A program made the position numbers and the translations under genes. A stretch of 64,000 nucleotides of DNA, from positions 868,001 to 932,000 of the forward strand of contig OZ025811.1 in NCBI GenBank assembly GCA_964019425.1. Direction: 5' to 3'. Below are positions 1 to 11,147 of the stretch, piece by piece. Source of the stretch: Flectonema sp. DT1601. Lineage: Eukaryota; Euglenozoa; Diplonemea; Diplonemida; Diplonemidae. Numbering within the stretch: the stretch's first letter is position 1; each line of letters opens with the position of its first letter. Under the pieces are notes generated by a model. That model ran no database searches, had not been told where the DNA came from, and was given only the letters and a program-made list of their open reading frames with translations.

Positions 1-240
1 GCGTCTACGAACCCGAGCCTATGCTTCAACACCCAATACTGATCTTGCTTTAAAGATAAGTACTCCTCTCAAACACTACATCGGACCCATATCTTCTGCT
101 ACTCTCGTCAATTGTGTTAAGCTACACCACGACATAATACTTGATACTACGTATGTATTGTTTTAGTTATTACTACTCTGGTAGAGAGAGCATGAGTGTC
201 TTACAAACTATAAACCAGAATTAATAGAGAACTCTCTCGG
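1..240. other. Left-edge spacer
   Basis: Two + frames stay open from base 1 to stops within about 60 bp, so the tail of an upstream gene could reach in here, but nothing allows a family call. No clear T-rich AG acceptor is seen before the ATG at 241, unlike at later genes. The closest are weak AGs near 217-226. Confidence 0.3.
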
Positions 241-3200
241 ATGAATGAGTCACGTCCGAAAAAAGAATCGGCAAAGAAAGAAGTTAAAAAAGAAAGAGGA
301 AGATCAAATTCTTCAGAACCAAACAAATGGTCTGAAATACACAGAAATGTGAGAGATACGAGAAAACTATTGCGGCATCGAGTTACAGATGCATCGGATA
401 TTTTGAAAGAGAACGCGATTGAGTGGTCAGCTGTGCTGTACCCTGATTTAAATATCAGTAAAAGTACTCATGGTCCAACACCAACAATACCTGAAGATGC
501 TGAACCAGTTGTGAACTTTAGTTTGAATGAAGAATTATTCACGCCATTTCCATCAGATCCTCCTAGGAATTTAAAACTTGCGATCCTAAGAGGTACTATA
601 ACGGTGACTTGTGCTATACCACCACCAGAAGTAGAAGGGGTTAGAGTCACTGGACCATCAGCTGACGTACAAGACGATCAGCTTCTATTCCCAGAAAGTA
701 ATATTTTTGAAGGCTATACTTATAATTATCCAACAGATAATTTAAAGAATAAAGTTATAATATCTGTACCGAAAGGAGCAACTATTTCTGACATCAATGA
801 AGTGGTAAATTCTCTCAGCTACCACTCTGGAGCAACTGGAAATGACATCCCCAGCTATGAGAGAATGATATCGTTTTCAATCGAATTAACGTATCCGAAC
901 CTGGACACCGTCCACACTGACAGTGACACTCATATTCTAACTAGCGCTCTTCCTTTTACTAAAGATATTGTAGTTTGTTGTAATTGTGATATTTTTGTTG
1001 CGGTTTTACTTCCGTTAGTAACCGTTAACAATTCAAAAGACATAATTGAATACAACGAGGGCACACCACCTGATAGATGCATTGTGATAGAAGAATGTAT
1101 GGTAAAGGCTGTACCAAATGTTGAACAATTACCATCAGGAAGATTGCTGTTCACTGCTCCATTGGTATCGGAGTCTCAAGGTATTCAGCAGCATCAGTAT
1201 GATGGATTAGTGTTACGTGTTTGTATTGGAGAAGGGTATACAATTGATGATTTCTTAACAATAAAAGTTCTACATGATGACGATATATCTATTCAGAATG
1301 GAAGAGTCCTTCATGACGGGTTGGCCTTTGCTGATGTGACCAAAGGGATATTAACAAAACACAAAGAGCATCTCGATGAAACTTCAAAACACATAATTCA
1401 AAATACGAAGTCTCTTGAGAGTTCATTCTTTGAATTAAAATTCTTCGGACCTGAAGCAAAGCCAGCCGTCATTTCAAAATTCCTTCGAAGGATCAGATTT
1501 TTTAATAGATCTCAAAACCCGATTGAGCAACTTCGGATTATCGATATTTCATTTTCACTTCCTGAAGGATCGACGTGTTCTTTATTATTAAAAGTAAGAG
1601 TTATAGGACAAGACGACCCAGCATCGATGACTCTTCTTAACCATAGACTGTTCTACAGACAGGGTAGCTCTGCGGTACCTGAACACTTGAGAAAGTATTT
1701 ACGACAAGTTTATCTACCATTTCTTGAAGGGATTATTGTTGAAGATATCGACACTACTCATTTCTGTAGTGGAGATCTAACAGTAACTTTATCACAAGGA
1801 TTAAAAGGTGATGAAATTGGTATCCGACCATCAAATGTTTCCGGATTGGAAGTGAGAACAATTCCTATTCAGGATGGCGTGACTGAGGTTGAGGAACCTC
1901 TCAAGCCGCCTCCAGCTCCAGCTCAAAAGGAAAAAGGGAAAGCAGGAATCGCACAGCTTACTGCCCCGCTCTTAAAACAACAACCAAGACAGCAGCGTTG
2001 TATTTATCATTTTGATCAACTGTTGGGTACCCTCACTGCTGGTAATGTCTTCCCACCTGATGAACCAGACCTCGATAATCAAAAAGGATTAGAAGCGTCC
2101 ATAGCAACAGAAGCTACGCCACAAAGTCCGTTAGTTTGCGATCCCACTGCTGGAGAAGTTCGAATATCATTCGGACAGTTTGTTCCATTGAGTTCAGTTC
2201 AATACCTGATGAGGTCTTTATCTTTTCTGAGTAACTCATACCAACCTCCTGAAGGATGGCGAAAAGTTGCTGTAATGCTCCGACTTGGGGAAAGTGTAAA
2301 AGAATCTCCTGAGGAAGAACAGCAAGCGGAGTCGCAGACGAATTCCCCTGCCCACTCATCTACTAAGGAAGGTGGTAGTGAGAAGGAAGAACCTGAATAC
2401 ACAGTTCTAGAAGACTCTATTGAAATACGAGTCGTTCCTCCACTCTTCACAATACCTGGCCAACACTGGAAAGCTGAATATCGTGAGGGAAGTGGTGCTG
2501 TTCGAATTGCACCCTTTGAGGTCTGTTTAAAACTATTCCATCCTTTCAACATCTTAAATAAATTAAACAATAAATAAATAAACAAATCCAGGTATCAACC
2601 GACAAGGAAGCCTGGGTAGAAAACGGATACAGTGGAGGCTGCATCTGGGTAGAATTCGTAGAGGGTGGATGCGAAGACGACATTATTAATATAAAAACTG
2701 GAACAGGAGCTGAAGAGATTCGACTTGAACTCAGGAAGGGAGCGAAGGCTCAAATGCCAACGTGTCTTGCTGATACTGTTAGAAGTGTTAGGGGTATAGT
2801 TTTACTTATCGAAATATGTTATCACTTTCTGTTATGATTGTGCACACGGGAAACCAATAATAACAAAACAGCTCGTTCAGAACAACAAAACCAACTAATC
2901 ACATCTCACGGAGAGAGTGAAGGTGTTGAATCAACTGCTGGGGCCGCAATGACTCTCAAGGCTGCAGTCGGTTTTAAGTCAGGACTGCGAAAGAAAGAAA
3001 AACCAACAGCAGCACCAAAGACAGAACAAATCAAAGAGATTAAAGAATCGAAAGACAAGGATAAAGAAAACATCAAAGATAAAGATACTTCCAACTTACA
3101 ATCAACAAAGGAAGTACCTCAAAGTGAGAAGGCAGAAGAATTCGCAGCAGAGGTTGAGGCAACTGATAAGTCAGCAGAGCCATCAAGCGCACCGCCATCC

Positions 3201-4658
3201 ACACTTCGCGACAGACTTCGCAATAAAGCGCAAGAAGCAGCTAAAGAGAGAAAAGACCGTCGTGAATCCCTCGTTAAACAAACAAAAGAAGGACTCGCTA
3301 ACCTAATGAAGCTTGGTGTTGATGAACGTACTGCACCTCCTTCATCTGTTTCAGACATGTGGTTGGGAGGTAAGAAGGTTTGTAAATATCATAAAATTGA
3401 TTCAAAAAGTTTCATACACAAATGAAAGAAAACAAAAAAAACAACACAAAAACAGCAAAAGATTGGCATCGTAAGCATCACTCGAGGTCAGATGTTCATT
3501 CAGTTAGCGGCTAAGAATGTTGGAAGGAAAGAGGTTGTGAGCATCCTGAAGAGTATAACTTATTCAAACGTCAACAGTGATCCCGTAGCGTTGGTTAAAC
3601 TACTTCGAGTGACTCTCCGTTGCAACAGCTACTCTCCTTCTCAAGCGATTGCTCACATTGATATCCAACTTGTTGATGATGTAACAGAAATAAGATTAGC
3701 AAATCAACGACCCAAATTCAGACCAGGAAATGCTCTACTACACTCATTAGGAGCATGGCCAATAGCACCTTTTAAAAGAGTCACTTTAGTTGACCCTGAC
3801 ACTTTATACCTAGATGGTGGAGGCTTTATAATGGAACTATTAGGTGGGGGTGTTAGAGGTGACTTCTTAGGATTCTTAACGACTTCACAACAGCAAGCAG
3901 CTGCAAAAGAATTTGATGTAAAACCCTTGCAACTTGAACTGGCAAAAGATAAATTACTCCTCCATGGTAATGCTGTTGGTACCCTTGAGTATCCAAAGAG
4001 CAGTGTTGCTGGTATTAATAATTTAAAGATAAACTTTTATCAAAATGAACCTCCTGCTATAACCTTAGAACTCTGTTCCTATATTATATCATGCATCACA
4101 TTCGGAACCGCTACTAAAATAACAGCTGGACAGCGTACGTTTTGTATGAAAATACGAGATGCTGAAAACCCTGTTGAAGGACGACAACGTGTGGTTATTG
4201 ACGTGTGTAAGCCTTTGGTATCATTGCCTGGAGATAAGGCTGTTGTTAAGAATGTCGGGAGGGGTGAGACAATAACAATATTAGATAAAGTTGTTTGTGT
4301 GTTAGAAGGAAAGAAAGACACCGCTTTAACAACTGGCTTCATAGAAATCACACTTGATACCTCCTCTGCTGATGACTCTCTTATTGTATCTCCTCCAGCA
4401 CTCGCACGTGATGGTGGTATTTATATTTCTTCTGATTACATTGGAAAGCTTGTTGCTACCACTCATCGCATTCGTGTTGACTTTGGATGGGCTTCAAAAG
4501 CAACATCAAAAAATCTTTCTTTCTTACTCACTTCAATTCAATTCAAATCAAGAGAAGCCATGAAAGTACAAGAAGACACTAACACTATCTTATATCAATG
4601 TACAGATATGGCTTCAGAAGCAAGCTGTTTCAGCGTGACTATAAATATAAAGCAGTGA
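241..4658 (+). CDS. Large Lys-rich protein with cadherin-like repeats
   Basis: Four exons keep frame: 241-2520, 2592-2793, 2872-3377 and 3456-4658, giving 1396 residues. Introns are 71-78 nt with donors GTCTGT, GTATAG and GTTTGT. The N-terminus is basic (KKESAKKEVKKERGR) and lacks a signal peptide. At least five divergent segments carry an L-x-x-[IL]-x-[FY] turn followed by beta strands, for example VVNSLSYHS, LRRIRFFNRS, LMRSLSFLSNS, LKSITYSNVNSD and LLTSIQFKS. This is the signature of cadherin-like repeats in large adhesion-type proteins. Pro/Lys-rich linkers near 1900 and 3000-3300 separate the blocks. Function is unknown. A cytosolic or flagellar scaffold is a guess, since the protein has no visible membrane segment or secretion signal. 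The exon model is firm and the domain call moderate. Confidence 0.75.
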
Positions 4659-5050
4659 CATTTATTGTTGCTTTTGTTTGGGATTGTGGATTGCCTCTCT
4701 TTTTGTTTTGTACTTGTTGAAACTAATCATCAGATCCATCAGGATACTGTTATTCAACTTTCAGGTCTTTGAAACGTCTGTTACTATTATTGATATACCT
4801 ACCTACTGGTTTTGAGATTCGTGCAAGACTCAACGTCAATAAGGTTTTTTTGGATTGATATAATCCCACGATTTCATTTTTTTTTTTCCAAATTCTGTTT
4901 TTGTTATTGTGCTTCTCTCCAACCGATTTTGGAGCAAATACTTCATTCACCAAACAATCTACCTACTGGTCTTAGTATTGTTTACTTTTTATACCTTATC
5001 TCATTTACACTGTTGTTTTATTTGTTTTAGTTTTGTGTTTTTGTACATCA
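4659..5050. other. Spacer with leader acceptor
   Basis: T-rich spacer of about 390 bp without a credible ORF. It ends in a T-rich tract with TTTTAG at 5030, 20 nt before the next ATG, read as the splice acceptor of the following transcript. Confidence 0.5.
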
Positions 5051-8000
5051 ATGATATTTTCAAAAAACAGTTATGTACCAATGATAGAAAATGAATTGTT
5101 AACTCGAATCGAAGCGCAGTTAAAAACACTTGAGGGACTGCGAGACACATTAAAAAGTAATCTTCATTGTGATGATGGATGTGCGATAACTCCAGAATCA
5201 CCCAGTGTTAGTGAAGGAAGTGAAGAAGACATCGTCAGGCAGCATCAGCCACAGCAGCAGCAGAAGCAGCAAATCACAACCCAATTTCAATCCGATCCGC
5301 TTCAAATTAGTGTTGGTCGATTAAAAAGAGCTGCCGATGCTGAAAAAATGTACCAAAAAATGCTTAAACAAACCGACCCCTCCACGAGCAATCAAAAGCG
5401 AGAGCAGCGCAGGCAAGCTGCAATTAATACAATAAAAGAAAAGGAACAAGTGATTTCATTGAAAAAAGAACATCTCGAACAACTCCGCGAAGAGTCCTTC
5501 CGAAACGATGAAATGCGAAAGCGGGAAGCGATGTTACAAAAATCAAAAGCAGCGAAAGCAGTCAGAGATTCTATCCAACAGGAACTTCAAAAGCAAAAGA
5601 ATGAGGAGCAGAACATCAGATCCGCCCTTCGGCATGCTGCAGACACTCGCAGATCCGAATTTCAAAATGATGAGAAGCGAAGAGAACGGGAAAAGATGCT
5701 TCTTAACCATCTGGAGTTTAGAAGGCGTTTAGAAAATGCCGAGCGAGAAGAATCTAAAAAGACTCGTCGGGCTTCTGCAGATATTCGGCCGACAACAGAA
5801 ACTAGAAGTTCTTCTGTAACAAGAAGTCAGTCTGATGGAGCGATAAAGAGAACTGTTCCGATACCTCCTCCACCTCCACCACCTCAAACAGATATCCAAC
5901 TCGGTAGTAGTATCTCTCAAAAGGATTCATCTAACAAGGGACGTAAAAAGGTTTCTTTTGAATCTGATCCGAAAACAGCTTTCGCAACACCTCCGAAGAC
6001 GATGGCGAAATCACCCGAAACCCCGCCTGTGTTGAGTACCGTTGAGGAAGTGCATGAGACACTTGGAAATCTTAAGAATGAACCTCAGAAATTGCAAACT
6101 CTTCCCACTCATGAGAGTGACAACAACACCGTACATGTTGAAGAGTCTATTCCAGTTCACTTGAAGACTATTGCGGAGACTACTGTCACAGCACCATCGA
6201 GTAAGATAGCAGCTGAAATACCAGTTGTGCGACAACAAGAACCAACACGGGAAGAACTCGGAAGCCTTAAAAATGAACCACAAAAACTGTCAGCTTCTCC
6301 CGCACCCATAAAGCCATCAAGTATCGATCAATCTGCTGACGACGACAATGCGACTGATGATAAAATACAAATTAGTTCCTCAGATCACAACACCACTCAG
6401 CAGACTATTTCAGGACTGGCTCCACGAGAACCACCAAAACAACAGAATTCCCTGGTGGACGATAAAGTGGATAGATCCGCTAAGCAATTAGAAAGAACAC
6501 TCGTAAGTGAAGCTCCTCCTGCCACGTCAACAATTGACGTCACTGTTGGAAATAATCAACCGATGAGAGGACACTATGAACGAGAGGAAATAGTAAAGGA
6601 ACCAACAGCAGGTAAAGTACATGAGACGGAGTTTGTTAATATCCCTGTGTGGCAAGAACAGAAGGTTGATACTCCTCAACCTAAAGTCTTAAAGAAGCAG
6701 TCGGTACACGTTGGAGGAAAGGTTGTTTGCGAATTAGATCCTCCAGTTGTTCAAGAATCAAATTTACTTTCTTCACCAAAGAATGAAAATACTTTACGAA
6801 GACAACTTGAAGAAGTAATCATTGAAGAAGTAACAGTTAGCCCAGTTGACAATCCACTTAGTGTACCTGCTGGGGATAGTTCTCCGAAGGTAGTTAATTC
6901 ACGTCATCCAATACCACCAAAGCAGTCGTCAATACCCGCAAACCGTAGTTGTTCTCCAGATGATTTCATTGCGAGGTTTGGTAGTAATCAATCTCGTACG
7001 AGATTTCGTATTTTAAAAGAGAAGGATCGCGAAGTCATGTCACCTCCGAGAGCATCCGAAACCAACTCATCATCTCCTAAAGGACCTGTAGGCCAGACAG
7101 TAAAACAAAAACTGAGTACGGCTGCTGCTGAAAGTCAATCACCGACTTCATCTCAGAAAGTGGCCGAGGAAACCAACTCAGCTTCTTATAAGGTAAACAC
7201 CTCGTCACCGAAAGGCAAGTCCGCTTGGCAGCCCAGACCAGTAGGAAATATTTCCAGTACAAAGAAATCAGACAACTCATCACCTAAAAACTTAAGAAAA
7301 ACAACTACTCCAGTAGATGTTACTAAGCAAAGTACGTCAGAAACTGTCCTCACTAAAAAACCAACTAAAGACTACGTAGCAAATCCATTTGTTGAGGCTC
7401 TGCGTAAGACCCGAGGATGTTGTCTTAAGGGATGTGTGTCAGGTGCTCTGGTTGTTGCTGTTATTGCAGCAGTGAGCAAACCAAAATCCCAACCAGATCA
7501 AGTCCCACCACCGTTAATGAAAGATGGATCTGTGGCATCATTACGTCAAGTTATTAGCGATAATCAGTCGGCCGATAGACATGAAAAAAATATTTCAAAA
7601 TTATTTAGATCTCGGCAACAGCCAATGCCAAGTCCCTCTGAATCAGCCACTCGACTTCGAGAAGCAGCCAATACACAATATAAAGCAGGAAAGTTTACAG
7701 AAGCCGTAAAGGGATACACTCAAGCCATTGTGTGTACTCCTGATAATGCCCTGCTTTATATGAATAGAAGCGCTGCTTACATGGCACTCGGTCTCTTTCA
7801 GGATGCTCTGAATGATGCGTCTTATGCATCAAAGTTGGAGGTGTGTTTTGTGGGGGGAAAACTTTGAAAAAAAAAAAAAAAAAAAAAAAAAAGAAGTTTA
7901 ACAGAAAAATAATATAAAATAAAATCAGAATGACAATCCGAAAGTTTTCTTTCGCATGGCGAAGTTAAATCTTTTAACAGGAAATCCTGTGGCGGCTCGG

Positions 8001-9474
8001 CTGTTGTACTCAACAGCCCGGAAGCTGGCGATTGCTGCGTCTGCTACAGACTTGTTGGAAGCATCTCAAAATGAGGTATGTTTTAGTCTAACCACTTGTG
8101 GAAGCTCCACAAGGCCGTGATCGGAGTACGTTTCTCCGAACTTTTTTGGTGGACTTGTAGGTTTTTCCAAAAAAAAAAAACAACAACAAATAGGCCAAAG
8201 CTCTAGAATTAATTGAAAGCTCTCTACGCCACCGCGAACACCACCGTTGGCGGCAAGCACTTGCCAGCATAGAACAAGCGTTGGGATTTCTACCGTGTTT
8301 GTTTTTTCAGCAGCTTCGATGCGAAGCTTTAATAATGGTCGACCCTCGTAAAGCTGCAGAAGACTTGAGGACATTGGCAGCAGCCCATCAAACAGTTGCT
8401 GACATACACTACTTGTATGCGAAGGCAGTATTTTATTCATCTCATGATAAGATTGGAACGAATACCGCACTACAGGAGTTAGGAGTTGCTCTGTCTATTG
8501 ATAACAGTCACCCGAAGGCGAGATCTCTTCACTTGGTGATCTCTTCATTTGAAAAATACAGAGATGACGGAAACGTTGCATTCGAACAACGTCGATGGAA
8601 AGTTGCTCACTCTGCCTACACGAAGGCATTAGCCTTAGATCCGAATAATTATTTGTTAAAAAGTACCATCTTACTTAATAGAGCTGCTGTTCAATTCCAA
8701 CAAGGCTTCACTGATTCGGCAAAAGAAGATTGCACTGCGAGCATCCTCTTCGACGACACCAACTACAAAGCCTACGTCAAACGTGCAAAGTGTCACATGC
8801 AGCTGGATAATTGTACTCAGGCTGTTAAAGATCTTAAACTTGCTTACAAGATTAATCCATCGGCGGAAATTCTAACAAAGTTGAAACAGGCGGAAGATCT
8901 TATTACCAGAAAGTACGGAGCTGGTACAGAGTTCTACTGTAGAGGTCGAGGTAACAGCAGTCAGAATGGGTCACCGCGAGCAAGCAAACCGGAACCAAAA
9001 AAGCAAAGCAGTGGAATACCAAAACGAAGAACAGCATTTAAAGCGTTCAATACTTCTGCGGCTTCGGAAGGAGATGCAGACGGAGGAGGGTCATCGTTTC
9101 GTAAAACTGCTAATGGATTTGATTTTAAGAAGTTTACGAAATCTGATCCGAATGACTTCTTTTTTGAGTTTAAGAATTCGAGGACTCGTCCGTTTCCAAA
9201 AACGTCTCGTCCAAGTTCTGCTGCTCCAAAGCAAGCAGCTCCAGTAAGTAAATCATTGTATGATACGTTAGGGGTACCACGAACTGCTACTGCTGCTGTT
9301 ATAAAATCAACTTATCATAAAGAAGCCCTCAGATGGCATCCTGACAAGTGGATTACCGCAACTAAGGAAGAATCTCTGAAAGCAGAAATCCGATTCAAAG
9401 ATGTCAGTCAAGCTTATGCAACACTCAGCGATCCTGCAAAGAGAAAAGGATATGATCTGGCGAAGACTGTGTAG
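5051..9474 (+). CDS. TPR and J-domain co-chaperone
   Basis: Exons 5051-7840, 7929-8075 and 8194-9474 encode 1405 residues. The N-terminal third is Gln/Glu-rich coiled coil. A long disordered middle contains a duplicated LKNEPQKL motif and several SSPK motifs. A hydrophobic stretch at about 788-808 could anchor in a membrane. TPR motifs run from about 868 to 1230, and the C-terminus (about 1333-1405) is a J domain with an intact HPD near 1360. The order TPR then J resembles DNAJC7/DNAJC3, in which TPRs bind Hsp70/Hsp90 and HPD stimulates the Hsp70 ATPase. The protein is more than twice their usual length because of the N-terminal extension. ATG 5081, just after a CAG at 5070, is an alternative start. 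Exon 2 is short and is supported by frame and by continuation of the TPR pattern. Confidence 0.85.
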
Positions 9475-10156
9475 TTGGTTTTCATTCTTTCCTTCATTTA
9501 GTTTTGTTTCTTAAGAAAAAGAAAACAGTTTTTATTCCTTTCTTGTAACAGATATTATCATTTTATTTTATTATTTTTTGTCTATTTTTCAAAATTTTGT
9601 TTACGTCTCAGTTGTAATAAGTTTCAGCTTCTCCAGAATATGGAGTTTCCCTTACAGGACTAAGTCTACCCTCTTCACTGCTAAATATTCTTTTTTAATT
9701 TGGCACAAAAGTGGCGCGTTTCTATTCTTACTCCCCTGTATTTTTTTTTTTTGTGTAGATATCAAATATACTGATTAGTTGATTATAAAGACTTCGTCGT
9801 CCTTCTCAAGTTGCGCGTTTAAAACAGTCAGCAACAGAGATGATGTTATGTAGTATACATCTATTCAACCATATATTTTTATTTATTATTTTTTTTTTTA
9901 TGGATTTTTTTATTATTTGTAGTCATTTAAGTCATCCGACGTGTGAAGGGATTATTTTTTATTATTTTATATTAGTCTGATTTATTTATTCAAAAAGTAT
10001 CTGATTTGGTCATTGTAATGGGTTACCTTATTCAGTGAATGAATTATTTATTTTTTTTTCTTATTCAGATTCTGTAACATATATTTTGACGAGTACACTT
10101 ATATTTTTTGACAAATGTTTTCTGGTTTTTTTTAAATGTGTTTACAGTTTCTTACA
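9475..10156. other. T-rich spacer
   Basis: About 680 bp, strongly T-rich with many T6-T11 runs. No ORF with coding character on either strand. It ends in GTTTACAG at 10147, the presumed acceptor 9 nt before the next start. Confidence 0.5.
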
Positions 10157-10721
10157 ATGAAATTGTCGTCTAAAAACATTAACGAAGAGGAAGAAGAAGA
10201 AGAAGAGGAAGAGGAAGAAAGCGAGGAAGAAACACCAATACCTACACCAACGCGAGAACTAATTATATTTTCTTGGGGTAAGAAACTTCATGATGAGCCT
10301 GACTGTGAAGTCACGTTCGATGTGACGCAATTCATTTCTCCATCGAGATGCTCAAAAAAATTCCTTGAGTGCTCTGGCACAGATACAACAATTCAGGTTT
10401 GTACTCCTAGTTACAAGTACTCTTTTTTAGTGTTGAAAACCAAACTAACAGGAATCGATAGAGAAACACTCAAAGTTCCTCAGATTACAAAATACTGTAC
10501 TACGAACTGTTGAAAACAATAATCTAAAATCGATTTCTTTTATGTGTGTCTACGGAAAGCATCGATCTGTTGCCTGGGCAGAAATAATTAAACGAAAATA
10601 CTATCCCGAAGCTAAATTAATTCACGTGGGTGTGCAGACAGGAACAACTTCATCAGCAAACTCTAACTGGGGTGGTAAGCGGAGAGATACCAGAGATAGA
10701 AAAAAAAATCATCGAAGATGA
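10157..10721 (+). CDS. RapZ C-terminal-domain-like protein
   Basis: Exons 10157-10396 and 10452-10721 encode 169 residues. After an acidic run of about 15 Glu, the segment from ELIIFSWGKKL through VTFDVTQFISP to SFMCVYGKHRSVAWAE matches the layout of the RapZ C-terminal domain: a first beta strand, a D-x-R/T-F strand, then an HRSV loop in G-x-HRSV-x-x-AE. In bacteria this domain binds the GlmZ small RNA. Eukaryotic stand-alone copies exist, with unknown roles. The bacterial P-loop kinase half is absent. The C-terminus is Arg/Lys-rich. ATG 10157 is preferred because it follows the acceptor at 10147. An ATG-less upstream extension is open but lies in the T tract. Confidence 0.75.
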
Positions 10722-10951
10722 ATCATTTCCTTCTATCTCACGTGAAGAACAGTTTCTGCATCGCATTCACTAACTTGACTTGAATTATTAGCTTACATCT
10801 AACCTATAGCATAATTTGTCACTTTATTTATTTATTCATTAAATCTTTTTGTAAAGCATAAACATATTAATCAGGAATACACAACCAATAATGACTAGGA
10901 GAGAGAGAGGTATAGGTTAAATCACTTGACACGTAACATCTAATATTTCAA

Positions 10952-10998
10952 CCCCCTCATCAGTTGCAACGATGACGTCTGTTGAGCAGATTGTCATA
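10952..10998 (+). repeat. Upstream duplicate of RAD50 5' end with 14-codon uORF
   Basis: This segment matches the RAD50 acceptor, 5' UTR and first nine codons almost exactly. It has its own C-rich tract plus CATCAG and an ATG at 10972. The reading frame starts [10 protein letters not shown] like RAD50 and then ends at TAG after 14 codons. If transcribed it could act as a uORF or as a competing splice acceptor. Confidence 0.7.
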
Positions 10999-11118
10999 AG
11001 CGCGCTCAACCTGTAGTACGGCCCTCGAATCCCCATATTCGACAACACATATGGGGTTTTATCGATACTGACTGTTGGTCTCTTTTCATTGCAACCAGGT
11101 TTGGCCTTATACTTAATT

Positions 11119-11140
11119 ATATCAAGTTACCCCCATCAGT
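11119..11140 (+). promoter_or_regulatory. Predicted leader splice acceptor of RAD50
   Basis: T/C-rich tract ending in CCCCCATCAG, 7 nt before the RAD50 ATG. It is a typical member of the pyrimidine-type acceptors found before nearly all genes here. No matching donor is evident in the short spacer, which fits trans-splicing but does not prove it. Confidence 0.5.
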
Positions 11141-11147
11141 CGCAACG

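Larger units (their letters stand above)
10722..11147. other. Spacer holding a decoy copy of the RAD50 start
   Basis: A 426-bp spacer. Bases 10952-10998 nearly repeat 11131-11175, which includes the true RAD50 start. Between them lies an inverted repeat (CCCCATAT / ATATGGGG, about 11032-11058). Confidence 0.6.
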
